Part shown: in pieces, positions 1-9,740 of the stretch | Position numbering within the stretch: position 1 is the stretch's first letter | Layout: each line of letters begins with the position of its first letter | DNA from: Oscillospiraceae bacterium | Lineage (GTDB): Bacteria; Bacillota; Clostridia; Oscillospirales; Ruminococcaceae | Assembly (NCBI GenBank): GCA_017427265.1 | Contig: JAFRTG010000021.1 | Location: forward strand, 186,001-250,000 | DNA length: 64,000 nucleotides | Reading direction: 5' to 3' | The notes under the pieces: model-generated | The model's input: only the letters and a program-made list of their open reading frames with translations | Database searches by the model: none | What the model was told of the DNA's origin: nothing | Position numbers and translations under genes: made by a program

Positions 1-659
1 AGTGCTTCCGCCGCTTCCGCGATATGCCGGAGCGCGGCAGGATTCTCCTGCAGGAGCAGCGGCATGATGCTGTGCCGGATCCGGTTCCGGCTGCTGTCGT
101 CCTCTGCATTCGTGCTGTCCTCGACATAGCCCTGACCGCGTGCCTGCAGAAAGCTGAGAATCTCCGATTTATCCGCAGAAAGCAGCGGGCGGCAGATTCT
201 CCCGTTATGCGGCAGAATTCCGCGCAGACCCTTCATGCCGCTGCCGCGAATCAGATGAAACAGCACGGTCTCGGCATTGTCACCCGCATGGTGTGCCGTT
301 GCGATGACGCCCTCCGGCGCTGCGGAGTTCAGTGCTTCATAGCGCAGTCTGCGCGCTGCTGTTTCCAGCGAGAGCTTTTGTGCTGCCGCATAAGCGGGCA
401 CATCCACACGGATCAGCTGAAACGGAATCCCGTACTGCCTGCAGAATGCCGCGCAGAACGCAGCATCGCGGTCGGCTTCCTCTCCGCGGATGCCGTGGTG
501 CACATGCACCGCCCGCAGATCCAGCTGCAGCTGTTCCTGCAGCTCATGCAGACAGAGCAGCAGCGCTGTGCTGTCCGCGCCGCCTGAGAACGCAACGGTG
601 CAGATGCCGGCAGGCGGACACCCCGCGCCGGAGAGAATCCGGCTTTTCAGCGCATCCAT
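1..659 (-). CDS. tilS: tRNA(Ile)-lysidine synthase TilS, N-terminal part (gene runs off the window)
   Basis: TilS uses ATP to join lysine to C34 of the CAU-anticodon tRNA-Ile, so that it reads AUA instead of AUG. The N-terminal 219 residues are present. They carry the PP-loop ATP-binding motif SGGADS at residues 25-30 and later family blocks such as the HHG.RGEEADRD-like stretch and the ATAHHAGDNAET segment. The C-terminal domains lie beyond position 1. The ATG at 659-657 shares one base with the dnaB stop codon (TAATG), so translation is probably coupled to dnaB. It is the last visible gene of the rnj-gdpP-rplI-dnaB-tilS run. Confidence 0.93.
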   Translation of the reverse strand, partial: MDALKSRILSGAGCPPAGICTVAFSGGADSTALLLCLHELQEQLQLDLRAVHVHHGIRGEEADRDAAFCAAFCRQYGIPFQLIRVDVPAYAAAQKLSLETAARRLRYEALNSAAPEGVIATAHHAGDNAETVLFHLIRGSGMKGLRGILPHNGRICRPLLSADKSEILSFLQARGQGYVEDSTNAEDDSSRNRIRHSIMPLLLQENPAALRHIAEAAEA

Positions 660-2038
660 TATTCCGGCGGAGCTTCTCCGCGTTCCGGCGCGGAAAAGCG
701 GGTAAACTGCGCATCCCAGATCATCTTGATCGTTGCGGTTTCACCGTGACGGTTCTTTGCAACGATACATTCGGTAATGTTCGGCGCAGCGGATTTTTCC
801 CGGTTGTAATAATAATCGTTATACAGAAACATGATGATATCCGCGTCCTGCTCGATCGAGCCGGATTCACGGAGGTCAGACATCATCGGCCGTTTATCGG
901 TTCTGCTCTCAACGCCGCGGTTCAGCTGCGAGAGCAGCAGCACCGGTACATTGAGCTCCTTCGCCATCAGCTTTAAGTTTCGCGTGATATCCGAAATGAC
1001 CAGCACGCGGTTATCGGATTTCAGCGGTGCATCCATCAGCTGCAGGTAGTCGATGACGACCATGCCGAGATTTTTCACACGGCGCAGCTGCGCTTTCATC
1101 TGCGAGACCGTGATGCCGGTTGCTTCCGAAAGAAAAATATTCATGCCGGAGAGCACATCTGCGCTGTTTGCAATGCGTCCCCATTCCTTCGGCTCCAGAC
1201 GGCCTGTCCGCAGCTTGTGCGAATCGACCAGCGCCTCTGTGGAGAGCATACGCGAAACGAGCTGCTCCATGCTCATTTCCAGCGAGTAGATCGCAACGGT
1301 TCTGCCGGAGCGCCGCGTCACATTCGTTGCAAGATTCAGTGCAAACGAGGTCTTGCCCATACCGGGACGCGCCGCGAGAATCACAAGGTCGGAATTGTTC
1401 ATGCCGCCCGTGACGGAGTCCAGCTCCGGGAAGCCGGTTTTCGCACCGACATATTTTTCGCGGTCCGGACCGGAAATATCACCGAGATGCTTATAGGTAT
1501 CCACCATGACATCGCGGATCGGAACAAGTCCGTGCGTGTCTCTGCCCTGCCGGATATCGTAGATCCGCTGCTCGGCGGAATCCAGCAGTGTCTGCGCAGA
1601 TTCCGAACCGGTCGAAATCTCCCGCAGCAGATCGCGTGCGACCGTCGCAAGCGATCGGGCACAGTATTTTTCCGCAAGAATTCTGCAATAGCTGACGATA
1701 TTTTCAGCCGAAGGCACGCTTTCCGCCAGATTGGTCAGATAGCGCTTGCCCTCTGCCGCATTCTCAAAAATCCCGGCGCGCACAGCCTCATTCAGCACGA
1801 CGACAAGGTCCATTTCCCCTGCCTGCGTACCGGTCGTGAACATGGTCAGCATCAGCCGGAACAGCTCCCTGTGCTGCTCCACAAAAAAGGATTCCGGCCG
1901 GATATATTCCAGTGCGACCGGAAGCATTTCGGGCTCCAGCAGAATCGAGCCGAGCACAGACTGTTCTGCTTCGATGCTGTGCGGCAGCGACCGCTCGGAA
2001 AAGCTCTCCTGCAGTTCCCGGAGATCGCCGTCAGGCAT
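659..2038 (-). CDS. dnaB: Replicative DNA helicase DnaB
   Basis: Hexameric 5'-3' helicase of the replication fork, 459 residues, the usual family length. The N-terminal primase-interacting domain begins with the signature [17 protein letters not shown]. The RecA-like domain has Walker [12 protein letters not shown] near residue 225 and Walker [10 protein letters not shown], followed by the family's ..[13 protein letters not shown].. block. I chose the ATG at 2038 because it overlaps the rplI stop by 8 nt and the preceding in-frame codons only extend back through rplI. The order rplI-dnaB is a classical Firmicutes arrangement. No intein or insertion is visible. Confidence 0.96.
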   Translation of the reverse strand: MPDGDLRELQESFSERSLPHSIEAEQSVLGSILLEPEMLPVALEYIRPESFFVEQHRELFRLMLTMFTTGTQAGEMDLVVVLNEAVRAGIFENAAEGKRYLTNLAESVPSAENIVSYCRILAEKYCARSLATVARDLLREISTGSESAQTLLDSAEQRIYDIRQGRDTHGLVPIRDVMVDTYKHLGDISGPDREKYVGAKTGFPELDSVTGGMNNSDLVILAARPGMGKTSFALNLATNVTRRSGRTVAIYSLEMSMEQLVSRMLSTEALVDSHKLRTGRLEPKEWGRIANSADVLSGMNIFLSEATGITVSQMKAQLRRVKNLGMVVIDYLQLMDAPLKSDNRVLVISDITRNLKLMAKELNVPVLLLSQLNRGVESRTDKRPMMSDLRESGSIEQDADIIMFLYNDYYYNREKSAAPNITECIVAKNRHGETATIKMIWDAQFTRFSAPERGEAPPE

Positions 2039-2483
2039 CTTCAGCCACCACGGAGACCGTGAACTTGGCAGAAATGCCTGCATAGAGCTTGGCTTCTGCG
2101 CTGTAGTCGCCTGCATTCTTCATTTCACTTGCAATCGTCAGCTTGCGCTTGTCGATGGCAAAGCCGAACTGCTTTTCCAGTTCATCTGCGACATTGCCGG
2201 GCGTCACCGCACCGAACAGTCTGCCGCCCTGACCCGCCTTTGCACGGATCACGAGCTTTTTGCCCTCCAGCTTTGCAGCCTGATCGGTTGCTTCCTGCTT
2301 TGCAACGTCGATCTTGTGCTGTGCAGAGGCCTTCTGCCCCTCCAGCTTATTCAGGTTTTCGTTGGTCGCCTCTGCAGCAAGGCCCTTTCCGATCAGGAAG
2401 TTCCGGGCATAGCCGTCGGAAACATTCTTGATCTCGCCTTTTTTGCCGGTGCCTTTGACATCCTGCAGCAAAATAACCTTCAT
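2031..2483 (-). CDS. rplI: Large ribosomal subunit protein bL9
   Basis: Ribosomal protein bL9 binds 23S rRNA near the L1 stalk and has two globular ends joined by a long helix. The 150-residue product starts [17 protein letters not shown] and contains the L9 signature [14 protein letters not shown]. The central Lys/Glu/Ala-rich stretch fits the connecting helix. The ATG at 2483 follows AAAGGATG with normal spacing; a start six codons upstream has no better ribosome site. The end overlaps dnaB by 8 nt. It lies 79 nt after gdpP on the same strand. Confidence 0.96.
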   Translation of the reverse strand: MKVILLQDVKGTGKKGEIKNVSDGYARNFLIGKGLAAEATNENLNKLEGQKASAQHKIDVAKQEATDQAAKLEGKKLVIRAKAGQGGRLFGAVTPGNVADELEKQFGFAIDKRKLTIASEMKNAGDYSAEAKLYAGISAKFTVSVVAEDA

Positions 2484-2562
2484 GATAACGCATCCTTTCA
2501 TTCACACTGTCTTTCGGGACAGCAAATATCTGTTTCTGTTTAATCAGCAGTGCAGTGTGTTT

Positions 2563-4575
2563 TTATTCCTCCGCCTGCTGCTCCGCCGATTCAGCCTCGG
2601 CTCTTTCCGCTTCGGCCTTTTCGGCTTCTGCCTTTGCGAGTACGTTGACAAGCATCTCACGCAGCTGCAGCAGTGTGCAGTCCGTGCGCTGGGTTGCCGC
2701 CATGATCTGATGGCCGCCGCCGCCGAGCTGCTCCATGATTACCTGCACATTCACCTTGCCGAGCGAGCGTGCGGAAATGCACATCTGTCCGCCTGACGGA
2801 TACAGCACAAAGGAAGCGTCCACGCCCTCCACGCCGAGCAGCTCATCGGCTGCCTGTGAGGCGATGACACGGATATCCGGCAGCTCCTCCGTCGCCATGG
2901 TAATGGCATATCTGCCTGCCAGTTTCGCCTCAGAGACCAGGCTGGAACGGTGCTGATATGCCTCCAGCGATTCCGCAAACAGCGTCTTGACCGCGATCGG
3001 GTCTGCGCCGCGCTCCCGCAGGAACGCCGCGACCTCAAACGTATGCACGCCTGTCTGCATGACAAAATTCTTGGTATCCAGCATGATGCCGGCCATCAGC
3101 GCCTCCGCGCAGAACTGCGGCATATCGTCGCGCCAGTCAAAATACTGGATCATGCCGGTCACGAGCTCTGCCGCAGAGGACGCATGGGGATCATGCAGCT
3201 TCAGTGTAGTATTTTCAAGATAATTCACCATCTGACGGTGGTGGTCGATGACGACGACATGCTGTGCCATCCGGTAGAGCTCTGCGTCCTCGACAATATC
3301 CTTGCTGAACGTATCCACGATGACCAGCAGGTCATCCGGGCTGATCTGTTCCCGCGCAGTCTCCGGCGGGATCATGCAGTCCGGCATTTCGGTTTCGATC
3401 CGGTCTGTGAGCAGTCTTGCCATTGTGGATTCCGTGCGGATGACAATATTATACGGGATCTCGCACTGCTGCGCGATATAGGCGACACCGACGGCCGCAC
3501 CGACGGCATCGAGGTCGCTCGCCCGGTGTCCCATGATATAGACATGGGAGCAGCGGCGCATCAGCTTCATCAGATCCTTTGCGATTGCGCGGTTCTTGGC
3601 CTTGCTCTTGTGCTCAATGCCCTGCGACACACCGCCGTAGAACGTGAAGCCGCTGTCGGTTTTGACGGCAGCCTGGTCGCCGCCGCGTCCGAGCGCCATA
3701 TCCAGCGACTGCTGCGCGAAATATTCATTCTGTGCCAGTGTCTCGCCGCTCCGGCCGACACCGATCGAAAGCGTCAGGCTGATTCTGCCCTTCACTCTGA
3801 TCTTGCGTGCCTCATCGAGCAGCGGGAAGTGTGCACGCTCCATTTCGAGGCAATGCCGCGCTTCCGTCACGACAAGGAATCTGTCCTCGTCCAGATGGCA
3901 GAATACGCTTTCCGTGCCTTCCAGCAGGCGGTCGAACAGCGTTTCCAGCGAAGCGAGTGCAGCTGCGCGCTCACTCTGTCTGGTACCGCTGAACAGATCC
4001 TCATAGTTGTCAATGACCATCATCAGCACGCAGGGGCGGGTGTCCATATAAAGCCGCCGCAGTGCGACATAATTCGTAATATCTTCAAAGCAGAACATGA
4101 CAAGACGGCCGTTTTTCTGCTCATAATCCGTCCGTGTGACGCGGTACTGCCGCGTATGCAGTGCCATTTCCATGGTTTCACCGTCTCCGACCGCATCCGG
4201 GCGCAGCGGAATCACTGCATGGAGCTTCAGGCCGAAGAGGTCACTGCCGGCGGATGCAATGCCTGCAAAATCCTCATTGTACCAGATGATCTCATGCCGT
4301 TTATCCAGCACGACCATCGGCACCGGCATCAGATCCGGGGCAACCTGCATGGAGCGTGTCAGCAGCGTATTCATTCTTGCGACATACCGGAGCGCATTTC
4401 TCCGGATCCGCAGAATCTCAAAAATCAGCCATGCCACGCCGGCGATAAACATGACCGCCGCAAACCAGAACAGAACGCACTGGTAATGCGTGCGTGCCAT
4501 AATCAGAAAAATCAGTCCCGCTATTGCTGTCAGCGAGCCGGAACAAATCAGCCGCCAGGGCTGCTGCATCTGCAT
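2563..4575 (-). CDS. gdpP: Cyclic-di-AMP phosphodiesterase GdpP (membrane DHH/DHHA1 family)
   Basis: GdpP hydrolyses c-di-AMP and so affects potassium balance and cell-wall stress resistance. The 670-residue product has two N-terminal membrane segments (about 10-55), a PAS-like region (about 80-170), a degenerate GGDEF domain (about 180-300) and a DHH phosphoesterase. The DHH part has MGHRASDLDAVGA at 348-360, DTFS at 421-424 and the DHH triad at 444-446; the DHHA1 part ends with GGGGHQ. The last 25 residues are a low-complexity Ala/Glu tail. I chose the ATG at 4575; a GTG three codons upstream overlaps the ribosome site. The gdpP-rplI-dnaB order is conserved in Firmicutes. Confidence 0.94.
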   Translation of the reverse strand: MQMQQPWRLICSGSLTAIAGLIFLIMARTHYQCVLFWFAAVMFIAGVAWLIFEILRIRRNALRYVARMNTLLTRSMQVAPDLMPVPMVVLDKRHEIIWYNEDFAGIASAGSDLFGLKLHAVIPLRPDAVGDGETMEMALHTRQYRVTRTDYEQKNGRLVMFCFEDITNYVALRRLYMDTRPCVLMMVIDNYEDLFSGTRQSERAAALASLETLFDRLLEGTESVFCHLDEDRFLVVTEARHCLEMERAHFPLLDEARKIRVKGRISLTLSIGVGRSGETLAQNEYFAQQSLDMALGRGGDQAAVKTDSGFTFYGGVSQGIEHKSKAKNRAIAKDLMKLMRRCSHVYIMGHRASDLDAVGAAVGVAYIAQQCEIPYNIVIRTESTMARLLTDRIETEMPDCMIPPETAREQISPDDLLVIVDTFSKDIVEDAELYRMAQHVVVIDHHRQMVNYLENTTLKLHDPHASSAAELVTGMIQYFDWRDDMPQFCAEALMAGIMLDTKNFVMQTGVHTFEVAAFLRERGADPIAVKTLFAESLEAYQHRSSLVSEAKLAGRYAITMATEELPDIRVIASQAADELLGVEGVDASFVLYPSGGQMCISARSLGKVNVQVIMEQLGGGGHQIMAATQRTDCTLLQLREMLVNVLAKAEAEKAEAERAEAESAEQQAEE

Positions 4576-4601
4576 CCGTTTCACCTGCCTTCCGGTATGA
4601 T

Positions 4602-4619
4602 CCGCCCGTCAGCGGGCGG
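4602..4619. other. Perfect GC-rich hairpin between rnj and gdpP
   Basis: CCGCCCG, a 4-nt loop and CGGGCGG form a perfect 7-bp stem in the 57-nt gap between the rnj stop and the gdpP start. There is no T run after it on the transcribed strand, so it looks more like an mRNA-processing or attenuation hairpin than a full terminator. Confidence 0.5.
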
Positions 4620-4632
4620 TATGATGCGCATA

Positions 4633-6564
4633 TCAGACCTCCATGATGATCGGCAGAATCATCGGGGAACGCTTGGTCTTGTGGAAAATATAATCCGAAA
4701 GCACATCGCGCAGCTTGGCCTTCAGCGCATTCCAGTCATGCAGATCTGCGGCGCTGCACTGATCGAGTGCGTCTGTCAGAAGCAGCCGTGCCTCATCCAT
4801 CAGCTCCTCTGATTCGCGCACATACACAAAGCCTCTGGAAATCAGCTCCGGACCGGAAACGATCTCGTTATCCGCCCGGTTGACGCCGATGACAACGATG
4901 ATGAGGCCGTCCTGCGCCAGATGCTTGCGGTCGCGCAGCACAATGGAGCCGACGTCGCCGACGCCGAGGCCGTCCACGAGCACTCTGCCTGCGGGCGCCT
5001 GTCCGGTAATGCGCATATCAATTCCGTTGGATTCGATCACATCACCGATCTGACCGACGATGATATGATCTTTGTCCATGCCGATCTCGCGGGCGAGCTC
5101 CGCATGTTTTTTCAGATGCTTGTATTCGCCGTGCACCGGAATAAAGAACCTCGGCTTGACCAGAGAGAGCATCAGCTTGAGCTCCTCCTGGCAGGCATGA
5201 CCGGAGACATGCACCTCATACATCCGCTCATAGACAACATGTGCGCCGGATTTCATCAGTTCGTTGACCACGCGCGTGACAAACTTCTCGTTGCCGGGAA
5301 TCGGCGTTGCAGAGATGATAATAAAATCCTGCGGCGTGATATTAACTTTTTTGTGGTCGCCCATTGCCATTCTGGTCAGTGCGGACATCGGCTCGCCCTG
5401 ACTGCCCGTCGTGATGAGCACGATCTGATCGGCAGAATACCGGTTCATCAGATCAATGTCAATGATGGTGCCGTCCTTCACTTCCAGATAGCCCAGCTCT
5501 CTTGCAATCGTGATGACATTGACCATGCTGCGTCCGAATACCGCGACCTTTCTGCCGCACTGCTCCGCACAGTTGATAATCTGCTGGACTCTGTGGATAT
5601 TCGAGGAGAAGGTCGCAATGATGATGCGCTTGCCCTCTGCCTCTGCAAACAGCTTGTCGAAGGATGCGCCGACCTTCCGTTCCGTCGGCGTATAGCCCGG
5701 ACGCTCGGCATTCGTGGAATCCGCCATCAGCGCGAGCACGCCGCGGCTGCCGAGCTCACCGAAGCGGCCGAGATCAATGATCCCGCCGTCGATCGGGGAA
5801 AAATCGACCTTGAAGTCGCCCGTATGCACCAGAACGCCCGCCGGCGTATGCACCGCCATGCCGACTGCATCCGGGATGGAGTGATTGACATGAATCAGCT
5901 CCACGGCCATGCAGCCCATGCGGATCGTTTTCCGCGGCTCTACGATGTTCAGCTTGACCTTTCCGTTCAGCTGATGCTCCTTGAGCTTCGCTTCGACCAG
6001 CGCGAGCGTCAGCCGGGTGCCGAACACCGGTGTATCCACCTTTTTCAGCAGATACGCAAGGCCGCCGATATGATCCTCGTGGCCGTGCGTCAGAACAATG
6101 CCGCGCAGCTTATCCGCATTCCGCTCCACATAGGTAAAGTCCGGAATGACCATGTCCACGCCGGGCATTTCCGCATCCGGAAATGCGAGTCCGCAGTCTA
6201 TAATGAACATATCGTTTGCGCACTCGATCACAGTCATATTTTTGCCGATCTCACCGAGACCGCCGAGCGGAATAATGCGGACAGGCGTTTTGGCACGGAG
6301 CACGCGCTCCTTCTGCGGCGCCTTCTGCTGTGCCTTCTGCACATCTGCATGGCGCAGCTGAGCCGGCTGCTGTGCGCCCGCAAGATTCTTCTTCTTCGGG
6401 ACGGCAGCAGTCTCCGCTTTTTTGCGTTCCTGCTTTTCGAGCTTTTCGCTGACGAGTTCAGCAGGCATAATCTTTCTGCCGATTGCTGCCAGCGGGATTC
6501 CGCCGCGCTGTTTGCCGCGGATGAATCCGCCCTTGGAACCGGAACGGCCTGTATTTCTGTTCAA
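4633..6564 (-). CDS. rnj: Ribonuclease J
   Basis: RNase J is a metallo-beta-lactamase/beta-CASP nuclease with 5'-exonuclease and endonuclease activity in mRNA decay and RNA maturation. The 643-residue product has the metal-binding motif LTHGHEDHIGG, the beta-CASP region, the VHGEY motif and a C-terminal domain ending IIMEV. The first 85 or so residues are a Lys/Gln/Ala-rich extension not present in minimal RNase J. I chose a TTG start at 6564 because AGAGAGG lies 8 nt upstream; a GTG at 6594 would add ten residues but has no ribosome site. A sigma-A promoter lies at 6639-6667. Confidence 0.92.
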   Translation of the reverse strand: MNRNTGRSGSKGGFIRGKQRGGIPLAAIGRKIMPAELVSEKLEKQERKKAETAAVPKKKNLAGAQQPAQLRHADVQKAQQKAPQKERVLRAKTPVRIIPLGGLGEIGKNMTVIECANDMFIIDCGLAFPDAEMPGVDMVIPDFTYVERNADKLRGIVLTHGHEDHIGGLAYLLKKVDTPVFGTRLTLALVEAKLKEHQLNGKVKLNIVEPRKTIRMGCMAVELIHVNHSIPDAVGMAVHTPAGVLVHTGDFKVDFSPIDGGIIDLGRFGELGSRGVLALMADSTNAERPGYTPTERKVGASFDKLFAEAEGKRIIIATFSSNIHRVQQIINCAEQCGRKVAVFGRSMVNVITIARELGYLEVKDGTIIDIDLMNRYSADQIVLITTGSQGEPMSALTRMAMGDHKKVNITPQDFIIISATPIPGNEKFVTRVVNELMKSGAHVVYERMYEVHVSGHACQEELKLMLSLVKPRFFIPVHGEYKHLKKHAELAREIGMDKDHIIVGQIGDVIESNGIDMRITGQAPAGRVLVDGLGVGDVGSIVLRDRKHLAQDGLIIVVIGVNRADNEIVSGPELISRGFVYVRESEELMDEARLLLTDALDQCSAADLHDWNALKAKLRDVLSDYIFHKTKRSPMILPIIMEV

Positions 6565-6638
6565 TAGAATTGCCTCTCTTTCTGCAGATTCCACGGGGAA
6601 TCATGCGTTTCTTTTTCGGGATATACCCATACAGATTC

Positions 6639-6667
6639 AGTATACGCGAAACGCTGCAAAAAGTCAA
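6639..6667 (-). promoter_or_regulatory. Sigma-A promoter for rnj operon
   Basis: On the minus strand TTGACT, 17 nt and TATACT are seen about 75 nt upstream of the rnj start. It diverges from the GH53 promoter at 6850-6878. The rest of the 374-nt gap between the two genes shows nothing else recognisable. Confidence 0.75.
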
Positions 6668-6849
6668 GTCAAAAATACAATCCCGCACGGATTTTCGGAA
6701 TCTCCTGCAAAAAAGCGGACGAATTCGCGCGGATTTTGTAGCCTTCTGCCGTTTCCCGTCATATTGCACAAAACAGCCCGAAAAGACATGCAGAATGCTG
6801 TTTCCGTTGCTGCATCGCACAATCAAACATCATTTTTTAATTTATGCCA

Positions 6850-6878
6850 TTGTCTTTTTTATTATAGTATGGTATAAT
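6850..6878 (+). promoter_or_regulatory. Sigma-A promoter for GH53 galactanase
   Basis: TTGTCT, 17 nt and a perfect TATAAT lie about 60 nt upstream of the start codon at 6939. A strong AGGGGG ribosome site sits 8 nt before that start. Confidence 0.75.
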
Positions 6879-6938
6879 GCAGAAAAGAGGCCGCACGGCT
6901 TTTCCGGCCTCGAAGCGAAATATACAGGGGGATACATT

Positions 6939-9038
6939 ATGAAACCGACTGCACTGCTTTCCGTCCTGACGGCAGCTGTTATGCTCGCGGGCAGCTTGCG
7001 CCTGCTGCCTGTACAGACAGTCTGTGCTGCTAAGCCCGTTGTTTTTACGGGCATTTCAGGACTGCCGTTTGAAAACGGCGAACCGTTCAAGGGCGCCGAT
7101 GTTTCTTCTGTCATTGCGCTGGAACAGAGCGGCGTCCGCTTCTATGACAGCAGCGGAAACGAGCAGGATATTTTTGTCACACTGAAGGATGCGGGCGTCA
7201 ACTGCATCCGCGTGCGCATCTGGAACGACCCGACTGCATCGGGCTCCGGCATCACCTACGGCGGCGGCGCCAATGACGCTGCCCATGCCGAAGCAATCGC
7301 TGAGCGCTGTGCAGCAGCAGGTCTCAAGCTGTTTGCCGATTTCCATTATTCGGATTTCTGGGCGGATCCCGGAAAGCAGCGTGCGCCGAAGGCATGGGCA
7401 AATTATTCCGTCAGCCAGAAGGCGGATGCGATCTATCAGTTCACATCCGAAACGCTGCAGAAGCTCAAAAAAACAGGCGTTGACATCGCAATGGTGCAGA
7501 TCGGCAACGAGACGAACAACGGTATGTGCGGCGTGATGCTCGCGGACGGCAACTGGGGCGACGCGGTCTGGAACGATCTTGCACAGCTCTGGAACGCCGG
7601 TTCAAAGGCTGTCCGCGATTTTGACGGGGATGTGCTGGTCGCACTGCATTTCACCAATCCCGAAAAGGCATCCAATATGCAGTATCTTGCGAAAATGCTG
7701 AACCAGACGCATGTCGATTATGATGTCTTTGCGACCTCCTATTATCCATACTGGCACGGCACACTCAGCAACCTGACTTCCGTGCTCGGCAGCATCGCAA
7801 GAACCTACGGCAAAAAAACGCTGGTCGCGGAGACCTCGTGGGCCTATACGTTCCTGAATTATGATTACGGGCCGAATACCATCTCCCAAATGGCGGATCT
7901 CGGCGGTGCGGATTATGATGTCAGCGCAGACGGCCAGACGGAATATCTGACGGATCTGTTCCGCGCTGTTGCAAACGTGCCGGACGGCATGGGCATCGGT
8001 GCATTTTACTGGGAACCGGCATGGCTGCCCGTCAGCAGAGATTATCAGACTGCCGCGAAGCTCTGGAAGGAATACGGCGGCGGCTGGGCATACGAGGCGG
8101 CACAGGAATATGACCCCGACGCGAAGGACGCAGGCGGCTCCGGCTGGGATAATCAGGCACTTTTCAGCGAGGACGGCAAACCGCTCAGCTCGCTCTATGT
8201 ATTCCGCAATATCACCGGCAGCACCGCGCCGGAACAGCCGGAAATCAAAACCGGAAAGAATCTGCTGCAGAATCCCGGCTTTGAGGCCGACGGCGGATGG
8301 TCAGACCGCCCGACAGGCTGGACACTGCACAGCACCGCAGCCGACCATTTCGACGTCCGTGCAGAGGATGTCCGCTCAGGCAGCTATGCGCTGCACTGGT
8401 ACTCGAAAACAGCGTTTTCCGGCAGCTATGCGGAAACGACTGTCCGCGCAGCAGAGTCAGGAACCTATCGCTGCACGCTTGCACTGCAGGCAGATGAGTC
8501 TGCAAGCTATACCGTGACCGCGGAAACATCGGGCGGCAAGCGGGAAACCGTCAGCGGAAAAGGGCAGGGCTGGAGCCAGTGGATGTATCCGGAGCTGAAT
8601 GCCGAGGCGGCAGCCGGTGAAACAATTACGCTGCGGATTACGGTTTCCGGCGGCGACGGCACCTACGGCTCTGTGGATGACTGCAGCATCGCAGCGGTCA
8701 TTCCCGCAGAAACGCAGCCCCTCACGACGACAGTCTCCTCGACAACCGAAACAGAACCGACGACAACCTCAACCACAGCGACTGCGGTTTCCGTCACGGA
8801 GACAAGCACCGCAGAATCCACAGAACCGCCCGCATTCTGCATCGGAGATGCAACACTCGACGGCATCGCAGACGTATCAGACTGTGTTCTGATCCTGCGC
8901 TTTTGTTCCGGTGATACAGAGGCCTCCATCACGGATACCGGCAAACGGAATGCCGACTGCAATCATGACGGCAATCTGAACGACGACGATGCAGCGCTCC
9001 TGCTGCGTGCGATTGCCAAGCTGACCGTGCTGGAATGA
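6939..9038 (+). CDS. Secreted arabinogalactan endo-beta-1,4-galactanase, GH53 with C-terminal dockerin
   Basis: GH53 enzymes cut beta-1,4-galactan side chains of pectin. The 699-residue product has a signal peptide (1 to about 31), a GH53 catalytic domain (about 33-395), a beta-sandwich region beginning NLLQNPGFEADGGW that resembles the galactan-binding CBM61 modules of GH53 enzymes (about 430-585), a Thr/Ser linker, and a dockerin (about 635-699) with two calcium-loop repeats. Predicted acid/base is E191 in the GNE motif and the nucleophile E298 in VAETSW. The dockerin implies display on a cellulosome through a cohesin scaffold, which is not in this window. The start was set at 6939 from the ribosome site and signal peptide; upstream in-frame codons are untranslated leader. 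Confidence 0.93.
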   Translation: MKPTALLSVLTAAVMLAGSLRLLPVQTVCAAKPVVFTGISGLPFENGEPFKGADVSSVIALEQSGVRFYDSSGNEQDIFVTLKDAGVNCIRVRIWNDPTASGSGITYGGGANDAAHAEAIAERCAAAGLKLFADFHYSDFWADPGKQRAPKAWANYSVSQKADAIYQFTSETLQKLKKTGVDIAMVQIGNETNNGMCGVMLADGNWGDAVWNDLAQLWNAGSKAVRDFDGDVLVALHFTNPEKASNMQYLAKMLNQTHVDYDVFATSYYPYWHGTLSNLTSVLGSIARTYGKKTLVAETSWAYTFLNYDYGPNTISQMADLGGADYDVSADGQTEYLTDLFRAVANVPDGMGIGAFYWEPAWLPVSRDYQTAAKLWKEYGGGWAYEAAQEYDPDAKDAGGSGWDNQALFSEDGKPLSSLYVFRNITGSTAPEQPEIKTGKNLLQNPGFEADGGWSDRPTGWTLHSTAADHFDVRAEDVRSGSYALHWYSKTAFSGSYAETTVRAAESGTYRCTLALQADESASYTVTAETSGGKRETVSGKGQGWSQWMYPELNAEAAAGETITLRITVSGGDGTYGSVDDCSIAAVIPAETQPLTTTVSSTTETEPTTTSTTATAVSVTETSTAESTEPPAFCIGDATLDGIADVSDCVLILRFCSGDTEASITDTGKRNADCNHDGNLNDDDAALLLRAIAKLTVLE

Positions 9039-9053
9039 GCCGTGCAGAAGCGT

Positions 9054-9509
9054 TCAGTCCGGCGTGATGTGTTCTGTCTCCGGCGGACGGTGCAGCAGCA
9101 GCGGAAGCAGTGCTGCACGCTCCCGCACCGCAAACAGCCGGTGTGAACGCCCGTGCGGTACCGGCGGACGGGTATTGACCCCGCAGATTCCGCCGAGCAT
9201 TCCGGCCGGAACAGCAGGCAGCAGCAGAACAGGCGCCTGCAGATGCTCCTGCCGGAAGCAGAGGAACAGGAACCACATCGCAGTCAGACAGCACGCGGCA
9301 GCGATGCCGCAGCGTATTCCGCCGTGCCTGCTGCGTTTTCCTGCGCAGCAGCCGGAAACAAAGCAGCCGCAAAGCAGCGGGACTGCCGCAAAAACGGGAT
9401 ACAGCCGCAGCGGAAGCTCCACAGCCGTCAGCAGAGCCGCTGTGCCGAGCATTCCGGCTGCCGAAACAGGAACGCCTGCCAGAATACAGGCGCGCAGAAC
9501 AGTTCGCAT
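9054..9509 (-). CDS. Small membrane protein, TIGR04086-like
   Basis: A 151-residue protein with four hydrophobic segments within residues 1-115, typical of the small TIGR04086/YrzE-type membrane proteins of Firmicutes. That match is from memory of layout, not a clear motif. A Gly-rich AGMLGGICG turn marks the last membrane segment; a basic tail follows. The ATG at 9509 is preceded by GGGAGGG with good spacing. The gene diverges from the Spo0A paralogue, and two 0A-box-like sites lie in the shared gap. Its stop lies 16 nt from that of the convergent GH53 gene. Function is unknown. Confidence 0.7.
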   Translation of the reverse strand: MRTVLRACILAGVPVSAAGMLGTAALLTAVELPLRLYPVFAAVPLLCGCFVSGCCAGKRSRHGGIRCGIAAACCLTAMWFLFLCFRQEHLQAPVLLLPAVPAGMLGGICGVNTRPPVPHGRSHRLFAVRERAALLPLLLHRPPETEHITPD

Positions 9510-9605
9510 TTTAATCCCTCCCCGCAGCATTTTATGCATTTATTTTCCGCTTCATGCAGCTTAAAAACAATCTCAAAACTTCGTAAATACGGCATTACGA
9601 TTCTG

Positions 9606-9622
9606 CTCGACAGAATTCGACA
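9606..9622 (-). promoter_or_regulatory. Two tandem Spo0A-box-like sites
   Basis: On the minus strand TGTCGAA (9622-9616) and TGTCGAG (9612-9606) occur in direct repeat with starts exactly 10 bp apart. The Bacillus 0A box is TGTCGAA, and tandem boxes at 10-bp period are how Spo0A dimers bind. They lie between two divergent genes, about 40 bp upstream of the -35 of the Spo0A paralogue. Confidence 0.6.
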
Positions 9623-9661
9623 ATATTCGTACCATTTTTTCTTTGTTTTCTGCTTGCCGGG

Positions 9662-9690
9662 TTGATTCCGCGTTTTTCGTTTGCTATAAT
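9662..9690 (+). promoter_or_regulatory. Sigma-A promoter for Spo0A paralogue
   Basis: TTGATT, 17 nt and a perfect TATAAT with an upstream TGC. The start codon at 9741 has AAGGAGAT at proper spacing. Confidence 0.8.
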
Positions 9691-9740
9691 GGGCATACCG
9701 AAATATAAAACGCACTACAAAACCAAGGAGATATAAAGAA

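Noticed and set aside
2950-6567. Very long open frames on the plus strand (2950-4812 and 4921-6567)
   Set aside because: They lie opposite gdpP and rnj, which have clear motifs along their full length. The antisense frames show His/Arg/Gln-rich composition without any domain.
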